Source of the DNA: Verrucomicrobia bacterium IMCC26134 | GTDB lineage: Bacteria > Verrucomicrobiota > Verrucomicrobiia > Opitutales > Opitutaceae | Assembly (NCBI GenBank): GCA_000972765.1 | Contig: CP011265.1 | Span: forward strand, 3,903,001 to 3,967,000 | Direction of reading: 5' to 3' | DNA: 64,000 nt | Shown: in pieces, positions 1-9,460 of the stretch | Layout: each line of letters opens with the position of its first letter | Position numbering within the stretch: position 1 is the stretch's first letter | The notes under the pieces: model-generated | The model's input: the letters and a program-made list of their open reading frames with translations, nothing else | Database searches by the model: none | What the model was told of the DNA's origin: nothing | Program-made: the position numbers and the translations under genes

Positions 1-2083
1 CGGAATTCGTGCGTTCGATGCGGACCGCGAGACGATCCAGCGGGAAGTCGTGGAAGTGGAAGGGCGCGCCGGCTACGAGATCGAGAGTGTAGCGTTGATA
101 GCCTGCATCGGTGCCGGCGGCGGGGCCGAATACCTTGCCCTCGAGATGGAGCGAGGGCGGCTCGGAGAAACGCATGGGGGCCGTAATCTCGCGGCCTTCT
201 TCGCCAAAGAGCTGGGGAATTGCCTCGGGCGGGAGATTCGAGTGCACATCGAACTCCATGCGCTGCCACGCGTCGGCGACAGGATCGAAGACCCTGAGCA
301 CTTTGCCCTCGGCGCGCGCGTTCCCTTGGGTCGCTTGAAATCCAAGTATGTCGGTCGAGTGGCCATGCACCCAGACGCGAACGGCCAGGCTGTCCAAGGA
401 AAGGTCGCGAACACGAACTCCGGTGGTATCAGCGGAAGCGAAAACCGTGGTGATATCCGGCTGCCCCCAGATGCCCGCTATGTCTGAGGTGGCGATGGGC
501 GGGGCGGTCTTAAAGTCAAAATTAACCCAGAGATGATCCCACCATTCGGTGAACCAGCCCTCGATGCTCATCGGCCGAAGGCGGCCGCCGAGCAGAAAAC
601 GATAGGCGAGCGTATCGATATTCATCTCGTAGCTGCCGGTCGCGGCATTCTCGCCTTGAAAGAGAAACAGTTCGTCCACGAGGAGACGGTCGCCTTCTAG
701 CACGGCATGGCCTCCGGCGCGGGTAAAGCTCACCTCATGGGCGACGGCGGAGCCAGCCTCGAAGCGGGCGATGGCACGGTGTAATTTACCGCCCGTATCG
801 AACTCGGCCCCTAGGTCGAGTTGTATGGGGTCGGTCAAACTCAGGATGCCGCGCGTTTTGGAAGGAAGGCGGGGTTTGATGACCTCGAGTAAAGTGGGGG
901 TAAGGTCGCCTTTGGCGGTAATAGAACCGGAACGTGCGACGGGACCGCCCAAGGCTCGGAATTGCCAAGGGCTGTCCGCGAGCCTTGTCAGGAGCTCCGC
1001 ATTGAGCCGGTCGCCGAGAGACTGCCAAAAAACTTTTAGCACCAGCGGCGCCGGGGGCATTCCAGTATCAGCTGCATTGATACAGTGAATCGACAGTTTC
1101 GCGGTTGTGTTTACATCGGGAAGATCCTTGGCGTCGATCAGCACGGCCAAGTCGATGCCCTGGGCTTCCACCGGACCTGCAGCAGGGGAGAGGGAGGGGA
1201 ATGTCAGCTGGGTGGCCGTGACACGGAGTGAAAGCGCCGAGAGATCGGGTGCCAGAGCGGGCGAGAGGGGAACGGATGCAATCAGGCGGGCTTCATCGAT
1301 GCCGGCGCCTGCGAGGACCGAGGGCAAACCACTCACGCCGTTAAACTCAAGGCTCGGTATATCTGTGGAAAAAGTTAGCCGTTCCGGAGATACGTCGAGA
1401 TCGATGCCCGCCAGGGCAGTCAGTGGAACCGCGTTTATCTTTTTAGCCACGTCCGCCACGCGACCAAGGAACGACTCCAGACTGGTCGCGAGTTCTGCGA
1501 AGAGATCGACCGGCGCCTGACCGGCGGCGGTGAAAACGGGGACTGCGATGCGACCATGAAGGGTGGTGGCCACTCCGAAAACACGGGCTGAGGCTGAATC
1601 CAGGCTCCAAGGTTTGCGGTCGTCGGGACGGGTGAGAATAAAATCGCCGGCGGTGAGCACGAATTGGTCGGCGCCAGAGGGCGAGCATCGGCCGGGCAAA
1701 GTCAGTCGGAGGCCTGTGACCTCGAGGCGGCGGGGGTTTACATCGCCGCCTAGCAAATCGAGGCGTCTCAAGTCGAGGGATATGCCGTCGGCGGCGATGG
1801 CCGGGGAGCTGTCTTTAGGCAAACCAAGCCGGACATTGCTCAACGAAAGACGGCCTGAAGGGTCGAAGAAGATTTCACTGGCGCTCAACCGCAAGCCGCG
1901 GGTGGCGAGGCGTGACTCAAGCTCGCGGACCATGAAGGCCGGCATCCGTATGCCGCCTTCAATTGCTATGTGTATCTGGATTAGAAATACGATTACGAGC
2001 GCGGACCAGGCGCCCAGGCGTAGGGACAGGCGGAGCAGGCGGAAGAGCCGGGGGAGGCGGGAGGCTGGAGTGCCGTGGGACAA
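1..2083 (-). CDS. AsmA-like membrane-anchored protein, C-terminus beyond window
   Basis: The minus-strand frame is open from a TTG at 2083 to the left edge (about 694 residues, no stop), so the C-terminus is missing. The N-terminus is basic and then has one membrane segment (about residues 26-44, core ALVIVFLIQIHIAI). After it come long beta-rich stretches with repeated SLSNVRLGL-, LEVTGLRLTL- and GSITAKGDL-like elements, as in AsmA/TamB-type proteins that span the periplasm. In Gram-negatives these proteins affect outer-membrane lipid or protein homeostasis, and that role is inferred here. It is the last gene of the run starting at 9439, 21 bp after the SPFH gene. The TTG start is chosen because it retains the membrane anchor. 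No clear ribosome binding site is seen. Confidence 0.72.
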   Translation of the reverse strand, partial: MSHGTPASRLPRLFRLLRLSLRLGAWSALVIVFLIQIHIAIEGGIRMPAFMVRELESRLATRGLRLSASEIFFDPSGRLSLSNVRLGLPKDSSPAIAADGISLDLRRLDLLGGDVNPRRLEVTGLRLTLPGRCSPSGADQFVLTAGDFILTRPDDRKPWSLDSASARVFGVATTLHGRIAVPVFTAAGQAPVDLFAELATSLESFLGRVADVAKKINAVPLTALAGIDLDVSPERLTFSTDIPSLEFNGVSGLPSVLAGAGIDEARLIASVPLSPALAPDLSALSLRVTATQLTFPSLSPAAGPVEAQGIDLAVLIDAKDLPDVNTTAKLSIHCINAADTGMPPAPLVLKVFWQSLGDRLNAELLTRLADSPWQFRALGGPVARSGSITAKGDLTPTLLEVIKPRLPSKTRGILSLTDPIQLDLGAEFDTGGKLHRAIARFEAGSAVAHEVSFTRAGGHAVLEGDRLLVDELFLFQGENAATGSYEMNIDTLAYRFLLGGRLRPMSIEGWFTEWWDHLWVNFDFKTAPPIATSDIAGIWGQPDITTVFASADTTGVRVRDLSLDSLAVRVWVHGHSTDILGFQATQGNARAEGKVLRVFDPVADAWQRMEFDVHSNLPPEAIPQLFGEEGREITAPMRFSEPPSLHLEGKVFGPAAGTDAGYQRYTLDLVAGAPFHFHDFPLDRLAVRIERTNS

Positions 2084-2104
2084 GATTGGGCGCTTCCGGT
2101 TTGA

Positions 2105-2977
2105 TCAACTGTTCAGCAGAAGACCGGTGGAATCACCGGAGGTCAGGACGAGTTTCCCTGAACTTTTGAGGGTGGCCTGGATATCGAGCAGGGTGAAGAG
2201 GGCGGTGGCGACCTCGGGCACGCGTTGTATCTCGGCAAGGGCGTGTCCTACGACCTGCGGGCGCACGGCCTGGGCCTGACCAAGGCGCTGGGAGGCCTTT
2301 CGATCAGCCTCGGAGTGAATGATCGCGACCTCGTTCTCGCCGGCTTGTCGCATGGCGGCGGTCACCTGGCGGAGACGGTTGACGACCTTGCGCTGGATCT
2401 CGGCGATCATGCCACGGTCGCGGAAGGCGACCTTGCGTATGTAGGTCGATCCAAGGTTGAAGCCCCATTGGGACGAGGTGGGAGAGACCTCTTCGCGAAC
2501 CTTGCGGGAGAGGGCGTCGCGGTTTTCGAGAAGGACCTCGAGACGCAAATTGGAGAGTTGTTTTACAACGGCGGTGGCTACGTTGGCCTTGAGCGAACCG
2601 ATGGGGTCTGAGTTTTGAAAGAGGTAGGCCTTGGGGTTGTTGACGAACATCTCGAACCAGATGCCTACACCCATGGGCGCGCCTTCCTCGGAGTTGACCA
2701 ACTGGTTGCGCAGGTAGGCCTGATAGATGACCGTGCGCACGGTATAGGCCTTACCAAACAGAGGGAAGAGGAGGGCCTTGGGGCCGAAGTGGACGATGGG
2801 AAAAAACAGACCCGGTTCCTCGACCTGTCCGACGACCTTGCCGAAAAACGTGTAAACGATGACGGTGCGTTCGGGAAGCACCCGCCAGAGCTGGAACATG
2901 CGGCCAAGGCCGATGAGAATAAAGGTGCCGATGAAGGTGAAGATGAAGCCGGAGAAGAGAGGGCCGATGAAGTTCAT
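2105..2977 (-). CDS. SPFH/Band 7 domain membrane protein (second of pair)
   Basis: A 290-residue protein with an N-terminal membrane segment (about residues 5-25, FSGFIFTFIGTFILIGLG), followed by an SPFH (stomatin/prohibitin/flotillin/HflK-C) domain and a charged helical C-terminal half (RQAGENEVAIIHSEADRKAS) typical of SPFH oligomerisation helices. SPFH proteins form large membrane-bound cages or microdomains, often controlling proteases or transporters. Its start lies 11 bp from the stop of a second SPFH gene, so the two probably form a hetero-oligomer as HflK/HflC do. They are not close enough to HflK/HflC to be named so. Both sit in a run with a Gld-like ABC system, which suggests a role in membrane organisation around that transporter (inference). 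Confidence 0.8.
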   Translation of the reverse strand: MNFIGPLFSGFIFTFIGTFILIGLGRMFQLWRVLPERTVIVYTFFGKVVGQVEEPGLFFPIVHFGPKALLFPLFGKAYTVRTVIYQAYLRNQLVNSEEGAPMGVGIWFEMFVNNPKAYLFQNSDPIGSLKANVATAVVKQLSNLRLEVLLENRDALSRKVREEVSPTSSQWGFNLGSTYIRKVAFRDRGMIAEIQRKVVNRLRQVTAAMRQAGENEVAIIHSEADRKASQRLGQAQAVRPQVVGHALAEIQRVPEVATALFTLLDIQATLKSSGKLVLTSGDSTGLLLNS

Positions 2978-2988
2978 GGGTGGCGGTG

Positions 2989-3924
2989 TTATAGCTTCAG
3001 GATGGTTTGGGCGGCTTTTTCCCGCAGTGGCAGGCTGGCGTTTCGCAGGTAGCTATCAAGGGCGCCCTTGCCGCCTTCGGCATGCATGGCGGCGAGAGTC
3101 TTGCTTAATTCAAGTAGGGGCGCGGCCTCGGCTTGGGCGCGGTTTTCCGCGATCTGGACGGCTTGCTCGGCCATCTTGAGTTTCTGGTCGGCGTCGGCCT
3201 TGGCCTGACTGATGGAGGCGGCGACCTGGTTTTGCGTGGTATTGATGGAGGCGAGGGCCTCGTCCACATCGCTGGGCGGATCGATGTTGGTGATGAGGGC
3301 GGCATCCAGGTCTATGCCGTAGCGGGCGGCGGTCTTGCGGCACGCGTTTTCCATGAAGCTGTTGATAAGGGTGAGATTGCGGCGCAGGTCGTTAATGGAA
3401 ACGCCCTCGACGGCGCCCTCGTTGTTTTCGCCATGAAAGGTGGCGATACGGTCGCGAAGCACGGAGATGAAGTAGCCGACGACGTGGGCAGCAGGATGGG
3501 AAATGCCGAAGAGGTAGGCGTAGAGATTGCGCTCGCAGGGTTTCCAGCGGATCTGGCCGGAGATATGGACGGTGAGGTTGTCCTTGGTAACGGCTTCGAT
3601 GGATTCCTGGCGGACATCGGGATCCCAGGTGATGTCCATCGTCTGGATGGTCATGTCGATCTTGGAGAGCCCTTGCCAAGGCCATTTAAAGTAGGGGCCT
3701 CCGGGCGGGATGACGCGGATGTTGGGGTAGTTGTAGCGGAGCTTTTCCTCGTCGTTAAGCAGGGTGCCGAGCTGCGGGTCGTCGGCGGTGTTGCCGGTCG
3801 TGCGCTGGGCGCGTCCGAAGGTGGTAAGCACGCCGCGCTGGGTCGGGCCGATGGTGTAAACGCCGAACAGGAGGGTGAGCGAGGCGGCGAGGCCGATACC
3901 GAGAAGGAAACCGATGAGAGGCAT
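2989..3924 (-). CDS. SPFH/Band 7 domain membrane protein (first of pair)
   Basis: A 311-residue SPFH protein. The N-terminal membrane segment (about 4-24, GFLLGIGLAASLTLLFGVYT) is followed by the typical IGPTQRGVLTTFGRA Band 7 entry and an SPFH core. The C-terminal helix is Ala/Gln/Glu-rich (ISQAKADADQKLKMAEQAVQ) and ends near residue 280. The prohibitin-like tail resembles HflK-type proteins, but an HflK-specific Pro-rich N-terminus is absent. It lies upstream of the other SPFH gene with an 11 bp gap and downstream of the DUF4340 gene (56 bp gap). A partner role with the second SPFH protein is likely; the substrate or client is unknown. Confidence 0.82.
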   Translation of the reverse strand: MPLIGFLLGIGLAASLTLLFGVYTIGPTQRGVLTTFGRAQRTTGNTADDPQLGTLLNDEEKLRYNYPNIRVIPPGGPYFKWPWQGLSKIDMTIQTMDITWDPDVRQESIEAVTKDNLTVHISGQIRWKPCERNLYAYLFGISHPAAHVVGYFISVLRDRIATFHGENNEGAVEGVSINDLRRNLTLINSFMENACRKTAARYGIDLDAALITNIDPPSDVDEALASINTTQNQVAASISQAKADADQKLKMAEQAVQIAENRAQAEAAPLLELSKTLAAMHAEGGKGALDSYLRNASLPLREKAAQTILKL

Positions 3925-3980
3925 GGTGGTGTGAGGGTTTGGCGTGTGCAGGCAGGCGACCGGTTATGGCAGGGGGCGGG

Positions 3981-5996
3981 TCAAGGGGCTGAAGGTGTAG
4001 CGGGAGCGGCGGGGTCTTTGGCCGGGTAGAGGATAGCCCAAAGTGCATCCAGCACGGGTTGCTCCAGGTTGAAGACGAGTCCGAGTGAGGGCGAACCGGC
4101 AAGTTGAGTGGAGGCTCCGGTCCGCTCGGCGAGGTGGATGGTAAATGGACCCGAGGCGGGGGCGGGTTCAAGTGTGGCCTCCAGCAGGTAAGACCAGGGC
4201 TTTTCCACTCCGTCAACAAGAGTGGTGGCGGGGAAATTTTCGCGGACGATCGACTGGGCCCGAAGATCGCGGACTGACTTCAAAAGAGCGGTGATGGCCG
4301 CGACGCGGGCGGGGGATTCCGAAGAGAGCAAATCGGTAAGCGCTCGATCGGCGGGAATGGCTAGCTCGAGCAGGGGTTTTGCATCCGGGAAGGTAATCGG
4401 TTTAATGACCAGTCTGGTGATGCGGGTGGAGTCCGGAAGGTGTGAGAGCTGGCGGTCGCGGTAGATGCGGGCTGCGACGGGTATGTATTCGAGGGCATCT
4501 GGCTTCAGCGCGTAGATTGAAGGGTGTCCGGCGACGCGGGCATAGATGGAGGGATCCGCACCGCCTGGTATTGCTAGTTCGAGGCTGAGCGAGGTGGGTG
4601 CACCGATGGTTGGGTTCGAGGAGGAGGGTGCGGCGGACAGTTGGATGGTCACGGTGCGCTCCGGGCGGTTGAAGCCGAGGTTCTCGAGCTCGATGGGGGT
4701 GGGGGCGTCGTTGGCGAAACGGACGGCCTCGAGGCGGGAGAGGCGCTGGAGGAGGTGGTCGACGTAGGGACCGTCGGCGCGAAGGGGGGCGGTGGCGTCG
4801 GCGCCGGGGGTGAGCAGTCGCCACGCCGCCTCGATTGAATCGAGTTTCTGGATACGCAACGGAAGGTTTTGTTCGCGGGCGGGAGCGTCGGAGAGGGAGA
4901 TGGCGGTGACGCGCGAGGGGTCGAAAGGAAGGATGCGGCGATCCCGCAGCGCGGTGGCGGCGTCGCGTAGGTCGGCGACCAGACGGACAGGAACCGTGAC
5001 GGTGAAGATCACGGAGCGTTCGTCGAGGCGGGCGTAGTATTCGACGGTTTTCACCCCGGGGAGGGCGGCGGCTTCGGGGTCGAGAGGAAGGCCGAGGGCA
5101 ATGGTTTCTCGCCGGGCGTTGCCCTCGAGGGTTATGCGGAGAGAGGGCGTGGCGAGTCCGGTGACGGCAGGGTCCGGGTGGTGGTCGGCGATGCCAAAGT
5201 GGGCGACCTGGAGAGAGTGGAGGGAGTTGAGGGCGAGCTCGGTGCGGTCCTTGGCGGCGCGGGTGGTGACGGGAAAGGGAGCTTCGAAAATCCATTCGTC
5301 CTGATCGCGGCGAAGACGGGTTCGGGGGGCGGTGGTGGAGGTCTGGAGGGTGAGTGCGCGGGCTTCGAATACGGGAATGGTGAAGAGTTGTGCGGAGCGG
5401 AGGGCGGCCTCGTTGAGGGCGAACTGTTCGAAGAGGGTGCGGTTTACGACGTGGATGATGGAGGCGTCGGGGGAGAGCAGGTAGAGGCGGTTGCCGACTG
5501 CGGTGTCGCCGCCGATTTTGAGGGTGAGGGAGGCGGCGGGGACGCCTTTTTTGGCCGCGGACTCAGAAGGGGCCGGGGTGATGGTGAGCACCAGGCGTGG
5601 GTGGTCTAGGCCGTAGTCGGCGAGAGTCTGGCCGTTGCGGGTGAGGTCGGCGACGGGGAAGCTGGTTTCGTGCTCAAGAAACTGAAGTTCGTTGAGCATG
5701 CGGCGCACAGCGAATTCGTTGGCGGGCCATTCGGCGGGGGTGGTGAGCAGCCAGCGGTCGGAGCGGCGTTCGAGGGTGAGCTGGCTGGCTACGACTGGAG
5801 CGGCAGCGGATGGGGCACCTTCCGCTGGAGTGAGCGTGATCTGTATCCTGTCGATTGTGGCCGCCTCTGGGCCCAGGATGCGCCGGCGGTTTTCCTGGAT
5901 GGTGCGGCTTGCGGCCGCATCGCGCTGAATGAAGAAAAGATAGCCGAAGACGGCGAGATTGAGCGCCAGAAGAATGAAGGTGATTTTGGAGCGCAT
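3981..5996 (-). CDS. DUF4340 domain-containing membrane-anchored protein
   Basis: A 671-residue protein with one N-terminal membrane segment (about 5-23, ITFILLALNLAVFGYLFFI) and a long extracytoplasmic part with DUF4340-like repeats. These include beta-rich blocks with recurring 'W.L..P...PA....V..ML..L' elements (for example WLLTTPAEWPANEFAVRRML near residue 83). DUF4340 genes are commonly found directly after GldG-type auxiliary ABC genes in Bacteroidota, Planctomycetota and Verrucomicrobiota, as here. The protein probably acts as a periplasmic accessory of the ABC system. It has no recognisable enzymatic motif, and the function remains inferred from context. The start ATG keeps the membrane anchor at the extreme N-terminus. 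Confidence 0.8.
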   Translation of the reverse strand: MRSKITFILLALNLAVFGYLFFIQRDAAASRTIQENRRRILGPEAATIDRIQITLTPAEGAPSAAAPVVASQLTLERRSDRWLLTTPAEWPANEFAVRRMLNELQFLEHETSFPVADLTRNGQTLADYGLDHPRLVLTITPAPSESAAKKGVPAASLTLKIGGDTAVGNRLYLLSPDASIIHVVNRTLFEQFALNEAALRSAQLFTIPVFEARALTLQTSTTAPRTRLRRDQDEWIFEAPFPVTTRAAKDRTELALNSLHSLQVAHFGIADHHPDPAVTGLATPSLRITLEGNARRETIALGLPLDPEAAALPGVKTVEYYARLDERSVIFTVTVPVRLVADLRDAATALRDRRILPFDPSRVTAISLSDAPAREQNLPLRIQKLDSIEAAWRLLTPGADATAPLRADGPYVDHLLQRLSRLEAVRFANDAPTPIELENLGFNRPERTVTIQLSAAPSSSNPTIGAPTSLSLELAIPGGADPSIYARVAGHPSIYALKPDALEYIPVAARIYRDRQLSHLPDSTRITRLVIKPITFPDAKPLLELAIPADRALTDLLSSESPARVAAITALLKSVRDLRAQSIVRENFPATTLVDGVEKPWSYLLEATLEPAPASGPFTIHLAERTGASTQLAGSPSLGLVFNLEQPVLDALWAILYPAKDPAAPATPSAP

Positions 5997-6092
5997 GATA
6001 AAGGATAAGAAGTCAGGAGACTGAAAGATGCGTGAGAGGGTGGTCCGGCGGGGATTTTATGCTGAATACTGACTTCTGGATTCTGATGGGTT

Positions 6093-7574
6093 TTAGCGGC
6101 GGCGGGACCAGGCGACGATGAGGCCGAGGATGGCGGACACGGCGGGAAGAGCGAAGAGGAGGGTGAGACGAAGGCGGCCGAGCTGGGCTGTGGTGAGGGA
6201 GAGTTGGAAGCGCTCGATAGGGCGAGGGGGGAGGGTGAGCTGGGTGTCGCGATCGACGAGCCAGTTTACGGAGGAGAGCACGAGGGAGAGGTTGCCGGCG
6301 GCGGCGAGGCGGCCGTTGGCTGCCCAGTCGGCTCCTCCGAAGACGACGAGGCGGCCGCCACGGATGCTGAACGGAAGGTTGCCACGGGCGGTAATGCGAT
6401 CCGAAGCGGTGCCGACGGCGAGGCGCGGGGGCAGGTCGGTGGCGTCGTCGAAGACCGGGTTGCCGCCTTGGCGGTAGGCTCGCTCTCCCCAGGCGGTGGC
6501 GGAGGTGGCGAGGAGCGGGATGACGTTGAGGCCGGCGTCGATATTGCGCCCCGGATCGGCGCGGACGGAGCGGGAGGGACCGAAGCGAAGGGGGATCTTG
6601 TTGGTGGCGAGAAAGTCGACGACGGGGTGGTTGCTGGTGGTGGGGTAAAGGATAAGGTCGCCGGTGTCGGAGCGGCCCTCGGGGCCATTGTCCAGGATGA
6701 CTACATCGTCGGCCAGCACGCCCCAGTCGTAGAGGAGGTCGTCCAGGCCGTGGGGAGTGGCGGGGGCGAGCAGGGCGAGAACGCGACCAGCCTGGGTGGA
6801 GAGGCTGCGGCGAAGAAGCTCCTGTTCGTCCGCGCTGTAGCGGCCCTGGGGGCCGGCGAGCACGACCAGGGCGGCGTCGCGGAGCTGGGTGCGGTCGTCG
6901 GTGGCGAGGTTAAAAGTGCGAAGCTCGAAATTACGGATGGAGAGCTCGTCGCGGAGGACGGAGAGACCGCGGGCAGGATCGGTGTCGGCGAGGTCCATCT
7001 CACCGTGACCGGTGAGGAAGAAAATCTTTTGTTTGGCGGGGCGGGTGACGTCGAGGATGACCGCGGTGAAGGCCTGCTCGCCGAGGAAGGCGACTTTTTC
7101 GCGGTCCTTAATTTTATAGAGTTTATCGAGTTCAACGATGCGGCGCTTATCGCCTGAGGTGACGAGGATGACGTTCGGTTGCTCGATGCCGTGTTTCTGG
7201 GCGGCGGCGCGATTTTGGTAAACGTCGACGTATTCGACGGTGATGGGAGCGCGCGGGTTGGCGGAGGAAGCTTCGAAGTATTCGCGGAGCAGGCTGCGGA
7301 CATCGCGGTAGGCCTGGGCTACGGTGTCGTTGTCGTTGCTGTCGGTGAGGGTGACGATGATTTTAACCGGGGCGGGCAGTTCGCGCAGGTATGAAAGGGT
7401 CTCGGGGGAGAGGGAGTGCAGGCGATGGCGCGAGAGGTCGAAGCGCCAGGCGTGTAATGTGGCGAGGTAGTTAAGGCCGACGACCAAGGTGAGCAGCAGG
7501 ACTGCCTGCGCGAACAGATGAGCGGTGCGGGTCCAGCGGGCGGAGCGGAAGCTGGTGGTGGTGGCGGCGGGCAT
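6093..7574 (-). CDS. GldG-like ABC transporter auxiliary protein
   Basis: A 493-residue protein. A basic N-terminus is followed by a membrane segment (about 22-42, LFAQAVLLLTLVVGLNYLA) and then a domain starting FDLSRHRLHSLSPETLSYLR, the signature opening of GldG/ABC_transp_aux proteins. A second membrane segment lies at the C-terminus (LRLTLLFALPAVSAILGLIV), ending in Arg-rich WSRRR. GldG is the substrate-binding-like partner of the GldA-GldF ABC pair, first known from gliding motility but widespread in non-gliding bacteria. It lies between the permease gene (44 bp gap) and the DUF4340 gene, so this is a four-gene transporter unit. The transported substrate cannot be told from sequence. Confidence 0.85.
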   Translation of the reverse strand: MPAATTTSFRSARWTRTAHLFAQAVLLLTLVVGLNYLATLHAWRFDLSRHRLHSLSPETLSYLRELPAPVKIIVTLTDSNDNDTVAQAYRDVRSLLREYFEASSANPRAPITVEYVDVYQNRAAAQKHGIEQPNVILVTSGDKRRIVELDKLYKIKDREKVAFLGEQAFTAVILDVTRPAKQKIFFLTGHGEMDLADTDPARGLSVLRDELSIRNFELRTFNLATDDRTQLRDAALVVLAGPQGRYSADEQELLRRSLSTQAGRVLALLAPATPHGLDDLLYDWGVLADDVVILDNGPEGRSDTGDLILYPTTSNHPVVDFLATNKIPLRFGPSRSVRADPGRNIDAGLNVIPLLATSATAWGERAYRQGGNPVFDDATDLPPRLAVGTASDRITARGNLPFSIRGGRLVVFGGADWAANGRLAAAGNLSLVLSSVNWLVDRDTQLTLPPRPIERFQLSLTTAQLGRLRLTLLFALPAVSAILGLIVAWSRRR

Positions 7575-7618
7575 TGCGGAAGAAAACGGAGGAGCGAAAA
7601 AAAGGACGGGAAGCGGAC

Positions 7619-8380
7619 TCAGCTATGAAGCAGTTTGGCCTCGACGCCGAAAATGCTGAAGAGGAGTGCGAGAGTGGAACCGCTGAGGTAGAAGAGGACC
7701 TGGCGCGTATCGATGACGCCGCGGGTAAAGTCATCGAGATGGGTGAAGACCTGGACGTAATCCACGGCGGAGCGGATCGAAACCATCGAGTCCAGTTTGA
7801 GCAGTTCCAAAGTAGCGGTGTAACGCGTGCCGATGACGAGGAGGAGAAGGATGACGAAGGCGAGAATGCCGGCGACAGCCTGATTACGGGTGACGGAACT
7901 GGCGAAGATGCCGAGGGCGACAAAAAGCGCACCGGAGACGGCGATGAAGAGGTATCCTCCGATCAGTGGCCCCGCATCCAGTCGGGAGGCGTCGCCGGCG
8001 AAATGGCGCAGGATGTAGAAAAAACCCCCGGTGGCGCCCCAAAGAGAAACGTAGAGGGCATAGGCGGCGAAGAACTTGGCGAACACGACTTGTGTCGTGG
8101 TGACGGGGGTGGTGAGCAAAGTCTCCAGCGTTCCAAGGCGGCGCTCCTCGGCGAGCGACTTCATGGTCAGCAAGGGGACCATGAAAAAGACGGGAATCCA
8201 GAAGAGCTGGAAAAAGGTGGCGGCGGGAGAGCCCTCTTGCGCGGTGGAGGCGAAGGATTCGAGGATACCTGCGAAGATAAAGCCCATGACCACCAGGAAA
8301 AGCGTGGCGGCGATGTAGGTGGCTGGACTGACGAGGAGCATGCGGAGCTCGTGGCCGAGAAGGATGCGAAAAGAGCGCAT
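7619..8380 (-). CDS. ABC-2 type permease (GldF-like)
   Basis: A 253-residue integral membrane protein with about six membrane segments. It begins MRSFRILLGHELRMLLVSP and contains the family-typical FMVPLLTMKSLAEERRLGTLE loop (about residues 72-91), in which the ERRxGTLE element is characteristic of GldF/NosY-like ABC-2 permeases. The partner ATPase gene ends 69 bp upstream and the GldG-like gene begins 44 bp downstream, which supports the assignment as the membrane part of a GldA/F/G-type exporter. A frame reading through the 3' end of the ATPase gene and this gene in another register is Arg/Pro-rich and not coding. Confidence 0.87.
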   Translation of the reverse strand: MRSFRILLGHELRMLLVSPATYIAATLFLVVMGFIFAGILESFASTAQEGSPAATFFQLFWIPVFFMVPLLTMKSLAEERRLGTLETLLTTPVTTTQVVFAKFFAAYALYVSLWGATGGFFYILRHFAGDASRLDAGPLIGGYLFIAVSGALFVALGIFASSVTRNQAVAGILAFVILLLLVIGTRYTATLELLKLDSMVSIRSAVDYVQVFTHLDDFTRGVIDTRQVLFYLSGSTLALLFSIFGVEAKLLHS

Positions 8381-8449
8381 GGGTTAAGGGCGGGTGAAGA
8401 ATGACGAATGACCGGTGGGAGATAAGGCGGGGTGCGGCATGAGGGGGGG

Positions 8450-9439
8450 CTAGGCGGCGGTGTTTTGGGTGGCTGCCAGGAAGACGTCTTCGAGGGTGTG
8501 GCGGGCGCGGGCGAGGGCGCGGAGGCGGAAGCGGGGGTCGCGGGCGAGGGCGTTGACCAGTGACTCGCGGAGGTCGGGGGCGGCGGACGGGGCGGTAAGG
8601 CGCAGGGAGGCGAAGCCCTCGGCGTCGGGCTCGGAAGGCGCGGACACGAGCGAGAGCTCGGGGTGCAGTGCGGAGAGTAGCGAGGGGAGGGCCTCGAGCG
8701 GGCCTGCGAGCTCGAGTTCGTAATGGCCCGGGCCGAGCCATTCGCGACGGAGCTCGGCCGGTGTGCCGGTGGCGACGACGCGGCCCTGATTGACGATGAT
8801 GACGCGATCGCAGGTGACCTCGACCTCGGGCAGGATGTGGGAGCTGATGAGCACGGTCATGCGGCCGCGAAGGCCGGCGATGAGATCGCGCACGGCGAGG
8901 ATCTGGTGGGGATCGAGTCCGATGGTGGGCTCGTCCATGATAATGACGGGAGGTTCGGCGAGGATGGCATCGGCGATGCCGACACGCTGGCGGTAGCCTT
9001 TGGAGAGTTTGCCGATGATGCGATGGCGCACACGGCCCAGATCGCAGAGCTGGACGACTTCGTCGAAGCGCGGGTGGAGGCGGCGGCGGGTGAGGCCCTT
9101 GAGGCGGCCGCGGAGGTAGAGATACTCCGAGACGCGCATGTCGTCGGGCAGGGGGTTGTTCTCCGGCATGTAGCCGATAAGGTTTTTGACCTCGGCGGGA
9201 TGGCTGGCGACATCGACGCCGCAAACGGTCACGCTACCGGCGGAGGCGGGAAGGTAGCCGGTCAGGATGCGCATCGTGGTGCTTTTACCGGCGCCGTTGG
9301 GTCCGAGCAGGCCGATGATCTCGCCTTGGGCGACGGTGAAGCTGATGCGGTGGACGGCGGTGACGCCGGCGTAGCTTTTGACGAGGTCCCGGACCTCGAG
9401 TGCGGGGCCGGAGAAGGGAGCTGGGACGGGGGCGGACAT
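8450..9439 (-). CDS. ABC transporter ATP-binding protein (GldA-like)
   Basis: A 329-residue ATPase when started at ATG 9439. The Walker A motif is GLLGPNGAGKSTTMRILTGY, the signature LSKGYRQRVGIADAI, Walker B VIIMDEPTIGLDP, and the H-loop ISSHILPEVE. These are the features of GldA/CcmA-like ABC-2 ATPases, including the C-terminal regulatory region of about 90 residues. It energises the permease encoded next in the run. A longer GTG start at 9496 is possible, but its extra 19 residues (Arg/His-rich) look non-coding and overlap a perfect inverted repeat at 9461-9477. The gene is the likely head of the transporter/SPFH/AsmA run. Confidence 0.88.
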   Translation of the reverse strand: MSAPVPAPFSGPALEVRDLVKSYAGVTAVHRISFTVAQGEIIGLLGPNGAGKSTTMRILTGYLPASAGSVTVCGVDVASHPAEVKNLIGYMPENNPLPDDMRVSEYLYLRGRLKGLTRRRLHPRFDEVVQLCDLGRVRHRIIGKLSKGYRQRVGIADAILAEPPVIIMDEPTIGLDPHQILAVRDLIAGLRGRMTVLISSHILPEVEVTCDRVIIVNQGRVVATGTPAELRREWLGPGHYELELAGPLEALPSLLSALHPELSLVSAPSEPDAEGFASLRLTAPSAAPDLRESLVNALARDPRFRLRALARARHTLEDVFLAATQNTAA

Positions 9440-9460
9440 TAGTTGGCGCGGGCTTGGCAA

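Noticed and set aside
2105-3924. Naming the SPFH pair hflC and hflK
   Set aside because: Band 7 domain is clear, but HflK-specific features and the usual hflX/hflK/hflC context are missing.
6204-7157. 317-codon plus-strand open frame
   Set aside because: Antisense of the GldG-like gene, which has a clear family signature.
7884-9224. 446-codon minus-strand open frame across the ABC ATPase and permease genes
   Set aside because: Arg/Pro/His-rich register-shifted reading of two clearly conserved genes on the same strand.
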